Shown in pieces: positions 1 through 8,226 of a DNA stretch of 64,000 bases. The stretch comes from Roseburia inulinivorans DSM 16841 (GTDB lineage Bacteria; Bacillota; Clostridia; Lachnospirales; Lachnospiraceae), in the NCBI RefSeq assembly GCF_000174195.1, contig NZ_ACFY01000086.1, positions 62,001-126,000 on the forward strand, given 5' to 3'. A program made the position numbers and the translations under genes. How positions within the stretch are numbered: the first letter of the stretch is position 1; each line of letters opens with the position of its first letter. The notes beneath the pieces were generated by a model. It saw nothing but the letters and a program-made list of their open reading frames with translations, did not search any database and was not told the origin of the DNA.

Positions 1-408
1 AGTATGTATGTGACCCAGCTTGTCATCGGAATTGCATGCTGCATATGCTCTGTGATTCCTTTATTTGGAACACTTGCGGTATCTGAAAGTGATTTTTATA
101 TGGTTTCAGCGGTATGTATGCTTCTAGCACTTGTTGCAATCGGAACCTATTTTATTGTGCGAAGTGCTGCCAAAATGAATGCGATGAACCAGCTTCTGGA
201 GGAAGAAGACTACACAAGGCAGAAAAAACATGAAAATAGAAAGATGTCTGGCCCGGTAACTGTTTACTGGCTGATCGCCACAGCCATTTATCTTGCATGG
301 AGCTTTACAACTAATGACTGGGACAGAACATGGATCATCTGGCCGGTTGTCGGTGTATTATTCCCGGCGTTTTATGCGATCGTGAATGGGATCAGGAAGA
401 AATCGTAA
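1..408 (+). CDS. C-terminal membrane part of a larger protein, probably an HTH-linked membrane regulator (5' truncated)
   Basis: The frame is open to the first base of the window, so the start is probably outside it. The visible ~134 residues hold four likely membrane segments: two near the start (about 5-25 and 34-53), then a charged 55-80 linker rich in Glu, Lys and Arg, then two more (about 84-103 and 111-130). The end, with a W-x-R-T-W-I-I-W-P-V motif, resembles the membrane tail I recall on some Lachnospiraceae XRE-type regulators. That assignment is inference, because no DNA-binding domain is visible here. The first ATG (position 4) has no visible ribosome site. Confidence 0.5.
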   Translation, partial: SMYVTQLVIGIACCICSVIPLFGTLAVSESDFYMVSAVCMLLALVAIGTYFIVRSAAKMNAMNQLLEEEDYTRQKKHENRKMSGPVTVYWLIATAIYLAWSFTTNDWDRTWIIWPVVGVLFPAFYAIVNGIRKKS

Positions 409-427
409 AGAATATTGTGAAAAATCA

Positions 428-458
428 TTGACCTTATAGTAACTACACCCTTTATAAT
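428..458 (+). promoter_or_regulatory. MerR-type promoter with 19-bp spacer
   Basis: TTGACC (428-433) and TATAAT (453-458) are separated by 19 bp instead of 17. This is the overlong spacing of promoters that MerR proteins activate by DNA distortion. The spacer begins CCTTATAGTAACT, half of the usual dyad. It lies directly upstream of the MerR-family gene, so autoregulation is the natural reading. An ATG at 457 falls inside the -10 box and cannot be the gene start. Confidence 0.7.
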
Positions 459-495
459 GAACCAAAAATCAGAGAGAAAAGGCAGGGGGGCAATT

Positions 496-1029
496 ATGAA
501 AAACATCAAAGAGGCAGAAGCAGAGAGCGGAATTAACAAACAGAACATCCGCTATTATGAAAAAATGGGTTTGATTCATCCAGACAGAAATACGATAAAC
601 GGATATCGGAAATATTCAGAGGAAGATATCAGACGGCTGAAATTCATTTATCTGTTCCGAAAACTGGATATGCCTTTAGAAGAAATACGAAATCTGCTGG
701 ACGGAGCAATTGATCTGCCGACAGCGCTTGCACAGCAGAAAGACAGATTAAAAGCGGAGCAGGAGAGGATACAGGGAGCAATTTTATTTTGTGAGGGGAT
801 TCAAGAGAGAAAACTGGAAGAGTTAGACATAGATAATTGCCTGCAGAAAATGGAGGCAGAAGCGAAGCGTGGCAGTCTTTTTGCAAACATTCTTTATGAC
901 TATAAAAGAGTGATAAAAGGTGAATCTATTCGTGTCTGTTCTGGGTTGTTGGAGTTATCTATATGCTTATTTATGCGAAAAAGAAATTTTAAAAGCTCTT
1001 TTGTATTTCTTACAAAAGCGTTACAATAA
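496..1029 (+). CDS. MerR-family transcriptional regulator, altered C-terminus
   Basis: The N-terminal ~70 residues form a winged-helix MerR DNA-binding domain (Q-N-I-R-Y-Y-E-K-M-G-L-I, then N-G-Y-R-K-Y-S), followed by a coiled-coil dimerisation helix (about 75-125). I chose the ATG at 496 because AGGGGGG lies just upstream and the earlier ATG is inside the promoter -10. The family member I recall continues after the D-Y-K-x-V motif with a long effector-binding domain. Here the sequence departs at about residue 138 into a short unrelated tail, so the protein may be truncated or a decayed paralogue. The ligand is unknown. Confidence 0.8.
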   Translation: MKNIKEAEAESGINKQNIRYYEKMGLIHPDRNTINGYRKYSEEDIRRLKFIYLFRKLDMPLEEIRNLLDGAIDLPTALAQQKDRLKAEQERIQGAILFCEGIQERKLEELDIDNCLQKMEAEAKRGSLFANILYDYKRVIKGESIRVCSGLLELSICLFMRKRNFKSSFVFLTKALQ

Positions 1030-1128
1030 ACATAATAAGCAACGAAAATATGACAGGCAATGCCGGGCAGGCAGTGACGGGGAACATATAGTGAACGTCA
1101 GCCGATAATAGAAAAGCAGGAGGACTTC

Positions 1129-2700
1129 ATGGGAAATTATCTGAATCCGGGAAATGACATGTTCTATAAGATGGTTCATTCCGAGATCTATGTGGATAAA
1201 ACAGGTTTGATCGGGTATTGTAACCATGTGATCAACACAATGCAGAGATACATCTGTGTCAGCAGACCGAGACGTTTTGGAAAATCAATGGCAGCTAACA
1301 TGTTGTCCGCATATTATAGCAGAGAATGTGATTCGGAAAAACTGTTTGAAGGATTGGAAATTTCAAAAGAGAGCGGATTTAAAAAGCATTTAAATCAGTA
1401 CGATACTATTTTTTTGAATATGCAGGAATTCTTAAGCAGAACCGGTGATGTTGACAAGCTGATCGACCGGATCAAAAAGCTGGTGATCCGGGAACTGAAA
1501 GCAGAGCATCCAGATGTGGATTATTTTGACGATACAGACCTTGTGGAATCCATGCAGGATATTTACAGAGAGAAGAAGATTCCGTTCGTAGTGATTATTG
1601 ATGAATGGGACTGTATTTTCAGGGAATACAAGCAGGACAAGGAAGCGCAGGAGAAATACCTTGATTTTCTGAGAGATCTGCTAAAAGATAAAGGATACAT
1701 TCACCTTGCGTATATGACAGGAATTCTGCCAATCAAAAAGTATGGGACGCATTCTGCGTTAAATATGTTTGATGAATTTTCCATGATCAGTCCCGGACCA
1801 CTTGCATCTTATGTGGGATTCACGGAAACAGAAGTAGAAGCATTGTGCAGACAATATAAAGCAGACATGTCAGAGGTGAAAAGCTGGTATGATGGTTATT
1901 CCTTTGAAAAAGAGAAATCCATTTACAGTCCGAGATCGGTTGTGAACTGTATGCGTTTTGAAAAAATAGAAAATTACTGGAATCAGACAGAAACATTTGA
2001 AGCGTTACAGTTTTACATTGATATGAACTTTGACGGACTGAAAGATGATGTATTAAGCATGATCGCCGGGGAAAAAGTACCGGTGAATACGGGCAGTTTT
2101 ACAAACGATATGACGACTTTCCGCACCGAGGATGATGTCCTGACACTGTTGATCCATCTAGGCTATTTGGGGTATGACTCGAATGAAAAATGTGTGTTTA
2201 TTCCAAATAATGAAATAAGAAGTGAGTATGTGAATGCGGTGTCTGTGTCTGACTGGGGAGAAGTATCACAGGCACTGAAAAATTCCGCAGACATATTGAA
2301 TGCCATCTGGCAGAGAAGACCGGAACAGGTTGCAGAAGGAATCAGACAGGCTCATTTTGAGACGTCACATATTCAGTATAATGACGAAAATGCATTAAGC
2401 TATACAATCTCGCTGGCATTATACGCTGCAAGAAATTTTTATACTGTGCATCGTGAACTGGCAGGGGGAAAAGGATTCGCAGATATGGTATATATTCCAA
2501 GAAAAAAATACCCGGAGAAACCGGCACTTGTGGTCGAATTGAAATGGGATAAGAGCGCAGCCGGAGCAATCAGCCAGATCAAAGGGAAAGAATATTGTGA
2601 AAGTCTGGAAGAATATCAGGGAAATCTATTGCTTGTCGGGATTAATTATGATGTGAAGACAAAGAAGCATTCCTGTGTGATTGAGGAATTCGTAAAATAG
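1129..2700 (+). CDS. AAA-ATPase-like / PD-(D/E)XK nuclease family protein (DUF1703 type)
   Basis: 523 residues, the usual length for this family (predicted AAA-ATPase PF09820 plus PD-(D/E)XK PF08011). The N-terminus has the family signature F-Y-K-M-V..Y-V-D-K-T. A variant P-loop S-R-P-R-R-F-G-K-S lies near residue 45, and a Walker-B-like V-V-I-I-D-E-W-D near residue 158. The C-terminal nuclease-like core reads G-F-A-D-M-V-Y-I-P..ALVVELKW (residues about 450-475), with the Asp and E-x-K expected of the fold. The start has AGGAGG eight bases upstream. These proteins are abundant, often multicopy, in gut anaerobes. Their role is not established, and a link to mobile DNA is only suggested in general. 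Confidence 0.85.
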   Translation: MGNYLNPGNDMFYKMVHSEIYVDKTGLIGYCNHVINTMQRYICVSRPRRFGKSMAANMLSAYYSRECDSEKLFEGLEISKESGFKKHLNQYDTIFLNMQEFLSRTGDVDKLIDRIKKLVIRELKAEHPDVDYFDDTDLVESMQDIYREKKIPFVVIIDEWDCIFREYKQDKEAQEKYLDFLRDLLKDKGYIHLAYMTGILPIKKYGTHSALNMFDEFSMISPGPLASYVGFTETEVEALCRQYKADMSEVKSWYDGYSFEKEKSIYSPRSVVNCMRFEKIENYWNQTETFEALQFYIDMNFDGLKDDVLSMIAGEKVPVNTGSFTNDMTTFRTEDDVLTLLIHLGYLGYDSNEKCVFIPNNEIRSEYVNAVSVSDWGEVSQALKNSADILNAIWQRRPEQVAEGIRQAHFETSHIQYNDENALSYTISLALYAARNFYTVHRELAGGKGFADMVYIPRKKYPEKPALVVELKWDKSAAGAISQIKGKEYCESLEEYQGNLLLVGINYDVKTKKHSCVIEEFVK

Positions 2701-2768
2701 GCTGATTTAAAAAAACGTGTATAATAAAAGTTACATTACGAAACAACAAAGGAGAAGAATGAACCACC

Positions 2769-3956
2769 ATGTTCGATTTCTTAAAAGACACCAATAAAAG
2801 AAAACTGTTCATTTTTAACTATTGTGTATTTATGATCAACGGATTGCTGACATTGTCAGTTGGATCGCTGCTTCCGTTCATCCGCTCTGAGAGAGGTATA
2901 GGCTACGGATTTGCGGGTCTGATCGTCAGCCTGCATTCTGTGGGGAATCTGGTTGCCTGTTTTGTGGCTGGTGCACTTCCAGCAGTGATCGGAAAGAAAA
3001 AGAATATCCTCTTTTTTGATCTGTTTTTTGCGCTATCCTATCTGTTTATTATATTTGGAAAAAATCCATTCTGGCTTGCAGCAGCATTCTTTCTCACGGG
3101 GATTGCCAGAGGGGCAAGCAGCAATTTCTGCAATACGGAGATCAACAGTCTGGCACCCGGAAAAGCATGGATCATCAATGGGTTACACGCAATGTTTTCC
3201 GTAGGTGCATTCGCATTTCCAATCTTTTTGACGATACTGACCGCAAATAATGTGGACAATTGGATCATTGCCTGTTATGTCATGGTTGGAATGGGAATCC
3301 TGTCCTGGATCTTATATTTGCGGATGCCAATTGAGAATGACAAAGTGGAAAAAGTTGAAAAAGGCAAGGGCGGACTTGGATTTTTTGTAGAGCCGATTTT
3401 TTATCTGTGTACAGGAACTTTATTTTTCTATCTGTGCGCAGAGCAGGGCGTTATTGGCTGGCTGATCACTTATTTTGAAGATACCGGGCTTTTGAGCGCC
3501 TCCCTGTCACAGCTTATGGCGAGCGTGCTTTGGATTATGATCCTGGCAGGAAGACTTCTCACGGCGACACTGTCAACGAAGATCAAAAAAGAGAATCTTC
3601 TGGTCATTATGGGACTTGGCATTGTCTTTTTCTACTTCCTTCTGATCAATAGTACGACAACATTCTGGATTGTGGCAGGAATTATGGGATTCGGATTCAG
3701 CATGGCTGGAATTTATCCGACAACCGTTTCGTTTTCCGGTGGAATCATTGAAAAGTTCCCGATGGCGTGGAGCTACATTCTCACGATCGCAAGTCTCGGA
3801 TCGATCATCATGCCGTCCATTATTGGAAAAATTGCGGATAAAAAGGGAATTGGACCGGGAATGGCGTCGGTAGCAGTTGTTGTGCTGATTGATCTGGTTT
3901 CTATTATCGGACTGGTCATTTATTGCAAGAAAAAAGGAGAGAAAGTGTCCCTTTAA
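2769..3956 (+). CDS. Major facilitator superfamily transporter
   Basis: 395 residues with about twelve hydrophobic segments in two six-helix halves separated by a charged central loop (E-N-D-K-V-E-K-V-E-K, about 190-200). This matches an MFS permease of the sugar/FucP-like size class. A loop G-A-L-P-A-V-I-G-K-K-K lies between helices 2 and 3, at the position of the MFS signature loop. AAAGGAGA lies upstream of the ATG at a slightly long distance. An ATG at 2759 is closer but out of frame. The substrate cannot be told. Its last codons lie inside the terminator hairpin. Confidence 0.85.
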   Translation: MFDFLKDTNKRKLFIFNYCVFMINGLLTLSVGSLLPFIRSERGIGYGFAGLIVSLHSVGNLVACFVAGALPAVIGKKKNILFFDLFFALSYLFIIFGKNPFWLAAAFFLTGIARGASSNFCNTEINSLAPGKAWIINGLHAMFSVGAFAFPIFLTILTANNVDNWIIACYVMVGMGILSWILYLRMPIENDKVEKVEKGKGGLGFFVEPIFYLCTGTLFFYLCAEQGVIGWLITYFEDTGLLSASLSQLMASVLWIMILAGRLLTATLSTKIKKENLLVIMGLGIVFFYFLLINSTTTFWIVAGIMGFGFSMAGIYPTTVSFSGGIIEKFPMAWSYILTIASLGSIIMPSIIGKIADKKGIGPGMASVAVVVLIDLVSIIGLVIYCKKKGEKVSL

Positions 3957-3978
3957 AGGGATACTTTCTCTCCTTTTT
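3931..3978 (+). terminator. Rho-independent terminator overlapping the MFS stop codon
   Basis: A near-perfect dyad: AAAAAGGAGAGAAAGT pairs with ACTTTCTCTCCTTTTT, with an inner TCCC/GGGA pairing around the TAA at 3954-3956. The stop codon sits in the loop. The T-rich end is part of the stem, so it should work in both orientations and also end the convergent 50-codon gene. Confidence 0.85.
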
Positions 3979-3990
3979 GGAAAGATACCA

Positions 3991-4143
3991 TTAAAACATA
4001 ATTTTTCCTTTGTGTTTTAATAATCTTGCACCGTTTACGATCAAAAGGATTCCGGAAACAATTCCGCCAACAAGAACGCAGATCCCGATTGCAAGATTTG
4101 CAGCACCTGTGGAACTCATTGTTTTATAAATCTTTTCTTCCAT
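3991..4143 (-). CDS. Small (50-aa) membrane protein
   Basis: A 51-codon frame starts M-E-E-K-I-Y-K-T-M and holds one strongly hydrophobic, glycine-rich helix (about residues 16-38), followed by a positively charged tail (A-R-L-L-K-H-K-G-K). A strong GAGGAGGG site lies nine bases before the ATG, which supports translation. I recall similar short proteins, M-E-E-x-I-Y-K-T followed by a membrane helix and L-L-K-x-K, as conserved hypothetical proteins in Lachnospiraceae. No function is known to me. It is convergent with the MFS gene and shares its terminator. Confidence 0.7.
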   Translation of the reverse strand: MEEKIYKTMSSTGAANLAIGICVLVGGIVSGILLIVNGARLLKHKGKIMF

Positions 4144-4349
4144 GTATGATACCCTCCTCAAGTTATTGACAAGTATAGTTCTTTTTCATCTGCATTTGTG
4201 ATTGCTGGTAACACACCAGTGAAATATTAACTTTATATTACCATTTTTCTGAAAAGAAAACAATGATAATCTGCAAGCTGTTCCAAAGCTCTCCACATCT
4301 GTGGTTACTGGAACGAGGCACGAGCGAACTGTAACCATCTGTGAGAACG

Positions 4350-5456
4350 TCATGGATTCCAGTAATCTGCCCCGGAAAGCACATTCTCTTTGGAAAAATG
4401 TTCTGCCTGTACGGCATCTAATTCACAGACATATTCTGCCCGGTGTGGATAAGGTATGCATCTGCCGTCAATACAGTGGATATCATCGTTTAGGGAACGG
4501 TTATTGGATGTTGTGTCTGCGCTGGATGCGGGGTAATTTCTATATTCTGCGTACAAAACCGTATTTCGTGCATCCTCTTTCTTCCAGTCATGAAAACCGC
4601 ATTCATGAATATGATTTCCCAATGCACATTCAAGAAAAACGGTTTTAGCATAATTGCGCCATGGTCTTCCGAGATAGACAGAATTAGGCGGGCAGTCCTT
4701 TGAGATAAGTTTACAGTTGGAAAATACATATCCGTATTCCTGACTTTCCGGTGTGGAGGCGGCAGTAATGTAGCCCTGAATGTCATTTACATTCGTAGTA
4801 TGACACAGGGATTCTATCACGCAGTTTTCAAAATAAGCAGTGGCACTTCCAAAAATAAAATCAATGTCGCCACAAATATAACAGTTCTTATAATATTGTC
4901 TGCCGTTGATCCTTGGGGCAAATTGTTTTGGACCGATAAAACCGTCAGGCTCGATCTCTTTTGGCGGAAGCGGTCCGGTGAAAAGGGTATCCTGATGTCC
5001 AATCAGACGGCAGGAATCAATCACAAGCCGGTCACCATCGGCATAGAGCGCGATTGCCTGTCCGTGTGTGAGAGAATCGCCCGATGCATTTTCAATTGTG
5101 AGATTTTGCAGTGTGACGTCATGCGTATCAATGAAAACAGAGTAGGAGCGGAAAGTTCCGAGTTTTCCAATATCAGCCATGGGAGCAAGGGCGTAATCAT
5201 CATAAGTCAGGACGACATCTTTATTTGACTTGCCAGTGCCGAGGATCGTCAGATATGGTTTATTGATAGTTATTTTTTCATGGTAAATGCCGGGTGCAAG
5301 ATAAATGCAGGCCGGTTCATTAAGATCCATCGGAATGGCATCAAGTGCCGCGCTGATGGTCGGATAGACAGAAGAGTCTGCGGGGGTTCTGGATACATAT
5401 AAAGTGCGCATTGAAAATAATGGTTGGTTCATTCCATGTGTTTTATGGAAAACCAT
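4350..5456 (-). CDS. Pectinesterase-family (pectin methylesterase) protein
   Basis: Right-handed beta-helix carbohydrate esterase of family CE8 (PF01095). Diagnostic motifs appear in order: Y-P-T-I-S-A-A-L-D-A near the start, G-Q-A-I-A-L-Y, L-I-G-H-Q-D-T-L-F (catalytic Asp and oxyanion Gln region), D-I-D-F-I-F-G (second catalytic Asp) and L-G-R-P-W (substrate Arg/Trp). It would remove methyl esters from pectin or oligogalacturonides. No signal peptide is visible, so it probably acts in the cytoplasm on imported oligomers. The start is uncertain. AAGGAG is only one base from the first ATG, and in-frame ATGs also occur at 5432 and 5411. The gene diverges from glgX. Confidence 0.9.
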   Translation of the reverse strand: MVFHKTHGMNQPLFSMRTLYVSRTPADSSVYPTISAALDAIPMDLNEPACIYLAPGIYHEKITINKPYLTILGTGKSNKDVVLTYDDYALAPMADIGKLGTFRSYSVFIDTHDVTLQNLTIENASGDSLTHGQAIALYADGDRLVIDSCRLIGHQDTLFTGPLPPKEIEPDGFIGPKQFAPRINGRQYYKNCYICGDIDFIFGSATAYFENCVIESLCHTTNVNDIQGYITAASTPESQEYGYVFSNCKLISKDCPPNSVYLGRPWRNYAKTVFLECALGNHIHECGFHDWKKEDARNTVLYAEYRNYPASSADTTSNNRSLNDDIHCIDGRCIPYPHRAEYVCELDAVQAEHFSKENVLSGADYWNP

Positions 5457-5616
5457 GCTCCTTTTTGACTATTTTAAATATAATGTAGTATACAAAAATT
5501 GTAAAATCAAGTATTTCGAGTATAATAAGAATATAATTAAAAGCGATGCATGCTGTGAAGCATGCAGAGTGTCAGAATGCGTTACCATAGAGCAGAAGAA
5601 AATGAGGTGAAAACAG

Positions 5617-7734
5617 ATGAACTTTGATCATAAACCACACAGGGGTGATAAACTTCAGCCATTGGATGAGATTTCAGGATATAAAGTACGGCCTGGATTT
5701 TATGACAGGAATGGTGCGGCGCAGGCGGCAAATGGAGTCAGTTTTACCATCCATTCCATGGGGGCGACCGGATGTACACTGTTATTGTTCCGCCCGAAAG
5801 AACAGGAGCCATTTGCAAAAATACGTTATCCGGAAACTTACTGTATTGGAAGCACATATTCCATGCTGGTATTTGGGTTAAATATCGAAGAGTTTGAATA
5901 TGCGTTCCAGCTGGATGGACCATATGATGAAAAAAAAGGACTGCGGTTTCATAAAGACAACATCCTGCTTGACCCATACGCCCGGGCAGTGACAGGGCAG
6001 AGACACTGGGGAGAGCGCCCGGAAGGTGGAAAAGACTTTGTATACCATGCCCGGGTAGTGGAAAATAATTTTGATTGGGAAAAGAGCTGTTTTCTGAATC
6101 ATCCGTTTGAAGATCTGGTCATTTATGAAATGCATGTGCGTGGTTTCACAAGAGATGCATCTTCCGGCGTGAAAGCACCTGGTACTTTTGAGGGCTTGAG
6201 GGAAAAAATCCCTTATCTGAAAGATCTCGGAATCAATGCAGTGGAACTGATGCCGGTTTTTGAGTTTGATGAGATGGAAGACACCCGTGTGGTGGACGGA
6301 GAACGTCTGTATAATTACTGGGGATACAACACGGTCTGTTTTTTTGCGCCCAACACAAGTTATACTTCAGTGGTGGAACACAACCATGAGGGTGATGAGT
6401 TAAAGAATCTGATCTATGAACTGAAAGAAAATGGAATAGAGGTTATTTTGGACGTTGTATTTAACCATACAGCGGAGGGAAATGAGAAGGGACCATGTTT
6501 TTCCTTCAAAGGAATTGACAATAATATCTACTATATGCTGACACCGGATGGATATTACTACAACTTTAGTGGATGTGGAAATGTCATGAACTGTAACCAT
6601 CCGATCGTGCGTAAATTTATCATTGACTGTCTGAGATACTGGGTCATCAATTATAGGGTGGATGGATTCCGGTTTGACCTTGCATCTATTTTAAGCAGAG
6701 ACCAGAATGGGGCACCGATGGAAAATCCACCTATTTTACAGGGACTTGCTTGCGATCCGATTCTCGCAAAAGCAAAGCTGATCGCCGAGGCATGGGATGC
6801 CGGTGGTTTATATCAGGTGGGCAGTTTCCCATCCTGGAGCCGTTGGGCAGAGTGGAATGGAAGATACCGTGATGACATGCGCCGCTTCTTAAAGGGCGAT
6901 GGTGGGATGGCTGGAACCGCGATCACGCGAATTACCGGATCACGAGACTTGTACGATCCGGCACATCGAGGAATCAGTGCATCCGTGAATTTCCTGACGT
7001 GCCACGATGGATTTACCTTATATGATCTGTATTCCTATAATATGAAGCACAACGAGAAAAACGGCTGGGGAAATACAGACGGTGATAACAATGGAAACAG
7101 TTGGAACTGTGGGGCGGAAGGTGCAACAGACGATCCGGAAATCGAAGGGTTGCGCCGCCGTATGGTAAAAAATGCATTCGCAACATTGATGTGCAGCCGC
7201 GGACCGGCGATGTTTTTTGCAGGAGATGAATTCTGCAATACACAGTTTGGAAATAACAACTCTTACTGTCAGGATAATATCACATCATGGCTGGATTGGA
7301 ACCGTCTGGAAGAATACAAAGAAATCCACGATTTCTTCCGCTATATGATCCGCCTGCGGAAAGATAATGCGATCCTGCGTAAGACTACAAAACCGGCGGC
7401 ATGTAAACTGCCGGAGATCAGTATCCACAATGGTTTCCCATGGAATGGCGGTACAGATAATAACAGCCGGCTGATCGGTATTATGTATGCAGGAAGAGAT
7501 GAGAATGATATCCGTGATGATATTGTGTTCTATTGTATGAATGCATATTGGGAAACACTGATTATGCAGCTTCCGGAGCTTCCAATGGGCATGCAGTGGA
7601 AAGTCTGTGTCAACACATTCCTTCCATATGAAGATGGAAAAAATGTGGAAGAACAGACAGAGTTTTATTATAAAAAATCATTAAAAGTTCCGCCGAGAAC
7701 AGTCATTATTCTGACTGCAGAGGAAAGTCAGTAA
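5617..7734 (+). CDS. glgX: Glycogen debranching enzyme, GlgX/isoamylase type
   Basis: 705 residues, full length for the GH13 debranching family. A CBM48-like beta domain (about 15-130) is followed by the (beta/alpha)8 barrel. Conserved regions are region I D-V-V-F-N-H (279-284), region II G-F-R-F-D (nucleophile D354), region III A-E-A-W-D (acid/base E391) and region IV T-C-H-D-G (D464). It hydrolyses alpha-1,6 branches of glycogen or limit dextrins in the cytoplasm. The start is set by AGGTGA ten bases upstream. No other glycogen gene is adjacent, and the downstream regulator gene is convergent, six bases away. Confidence 0.92.
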   Translation: MNFDHKPHRGDKLQPLDEISGYKVRPGFYDRNGAAQAANGVSFTIHSMGATGCTLLLFRPKEQEPFAKIRYPETYCIGSTYSMLVFGLNIEEFEYAFQLDGPYDEKKGLRFHKDNILLDPYARAVTGQRHWGERPEGGKDFVYHARVVENNFDWEKSCFLNHPFEDLVIYEMHVRGFTRDASSGVKAPGTFEGLREKIPYLKDLGINAVELMPVFEFDEMEDTRVVDGERLYNYWGYNTVCFFAPNTSYTSVVEHNHEGDELKNLIYELKENGIEVILDVVFNHTAEGNEKGPCFSFKGIDNNIYYMLTPDGYYYNFSGCGNVMNCNHPIVRKFIIDCLRYWVINYRVDGFRFDLASILSRDQNGAPMENPPILQGLACDPILAKAKLIAEAWDAGGLYQVGSFPSWSRWAEWNGRYRDDMRRFLKGDGGMAGTAITRITGSRDLYDPAHRGISASVNFLTCHDGFTLYDLYSYNMKHNEKNGWGNTDGDNNGNSWNCGAEGATDDPEIEGLRRRMVKNAFATLMCSRGPAMFFAGDEFCNTQFGNNNSYCQDNITSWLDWNRLEEYKEIHDFFRYMIRLRKDNAILRKTTKPAACKLPEISIHNGFPWNGGTDNNSRLIGIMYAGRDENDIRDDIVFYCMNAYWETLIMQLPELPMGMQWKVCVNTFLPYEDGKNVEEQTEFYYKKSLKVPPRTVIILTAEESQ

Positions 7735-7740
7735 ACAGAA

Positions 7741-8094
7741 TCAGGATCTGGTGGAATTGTCGGGATTATTTTTAAGCAGCTGGCTGATAAGGTCGGCTGC
7801 GATTTTTTTGTCAGAAGGACGCAGATGACGATAATTATCAAAAACCACCGCTTCCTCTTTGTTGTGAATTCCGTTTCCTATCTGAAGTAGTGCTGACCGG
7901 TCTGTAATATAGTTGACAGAAACCTGCAGATAGTCAGCAATTTCGCGTATCACATCATCCGGAACATGAAGATATTTTCCATGCAGATAGCCATTTAGTG
8001 TGGTTGGGGAAATGGCGAGATCCTGTGCCATTTTTCGCTGTGTGATTCCGTTTTCCTCCATTAATAAGAGTACACGTTCTTCTTGAATTTTCAT
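7741..8094 (-). CDS. XRE-family helix-turn-helix regulator
   Basis: 117 residues. Residues about 5-60 form a Cro/CI-type HTH (I-T-Q-R-K-M-A-Q-D-L-A-I-S-P-T-T-L-N-G-Y), continuing into L-Q-V-S-V-N-Y-I-T-D. The C-terminal half contains L-R-P-S-D-K-K-I-A-A-D-L-I, a helix common after this HTH type. AAAAGGAG lies ten bases before the ATG but is sequestered in a potential hairpin (8101-8136). Convergent with glgX. Target genes are unknown. Confidence 0.85.
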   Translation of the reverse strand: MKIQEERVLLLMEENGITQRKMAQDLAISPTTLNGYLHGKYLHVPDDVIREIADYLQVSVNYITDRSALLQIGNGIHNKEEAVVFDNYRHLRPSDKKIAADLISQLLKNNPDNSTRS

Positions 8095-8100
8095 TAGTGA

Positions 8101-8136
8101 GAGCTCCTTTTCGTTAAATTAAAAGGATTTTAGCTC
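8101..8136 (-). promoter_or_regulatory. Hairpin masking the ribosome site of the XRE gene
   Basis: On the minus strand GAGCT..CCTTTT pairs with AAAAGG..AGCTC across an AT loop. The AAAAGG(AG) half is the Shine-Dalgarno sequence of the gene starting at 8094. The dyad could also act as a DNA operator for the regulator. The pairing is seen; its use is inferred. Confidence 0.45.
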
Positions 8137-8193
8137 ACTTGACTGGTAAATATTGGAAAGTACCGATTTTCTGAATTTATTCTTAAAATCTAA

Positions 8194-8226
8194 GAAAAAA
8201 GACGATGGCTAAATCCAGCCACCGTC
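8194..8226 (-). terminator. Terminator overlapping the 3' end of the SDR gene
   Basis: Minus-strand stem GACGGTGGCT / AGCCATCGTC with the TAG stop in the loop, followed by seven T. The last codons of the reductase (L-D-G-G-W-I) encode the 5' arm of the stem. Confidence 0.8.

Noticed and set aside
457-495. Earlier ATG giving a longer MerR protein
   Set aside because: The codon overlaps the -10 box of a good promoter and has no ribosome site; AGGGGGG supports 496.
920-1108. Open frame overlapping the MerR 3' end, considered as a frameshifted C-terminus
   Set aside because: Its sequence did not resemble the effector domain of MerR relatives, and its frame has stops just before the overlap.
4800-5228. 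Long plus-strand open frame opposite the pectinesterase gene
   Set aside because: Antisense shadow; no ribosome site and no recognisable protein, while the minus-strand frame has clear CE8 motifs.
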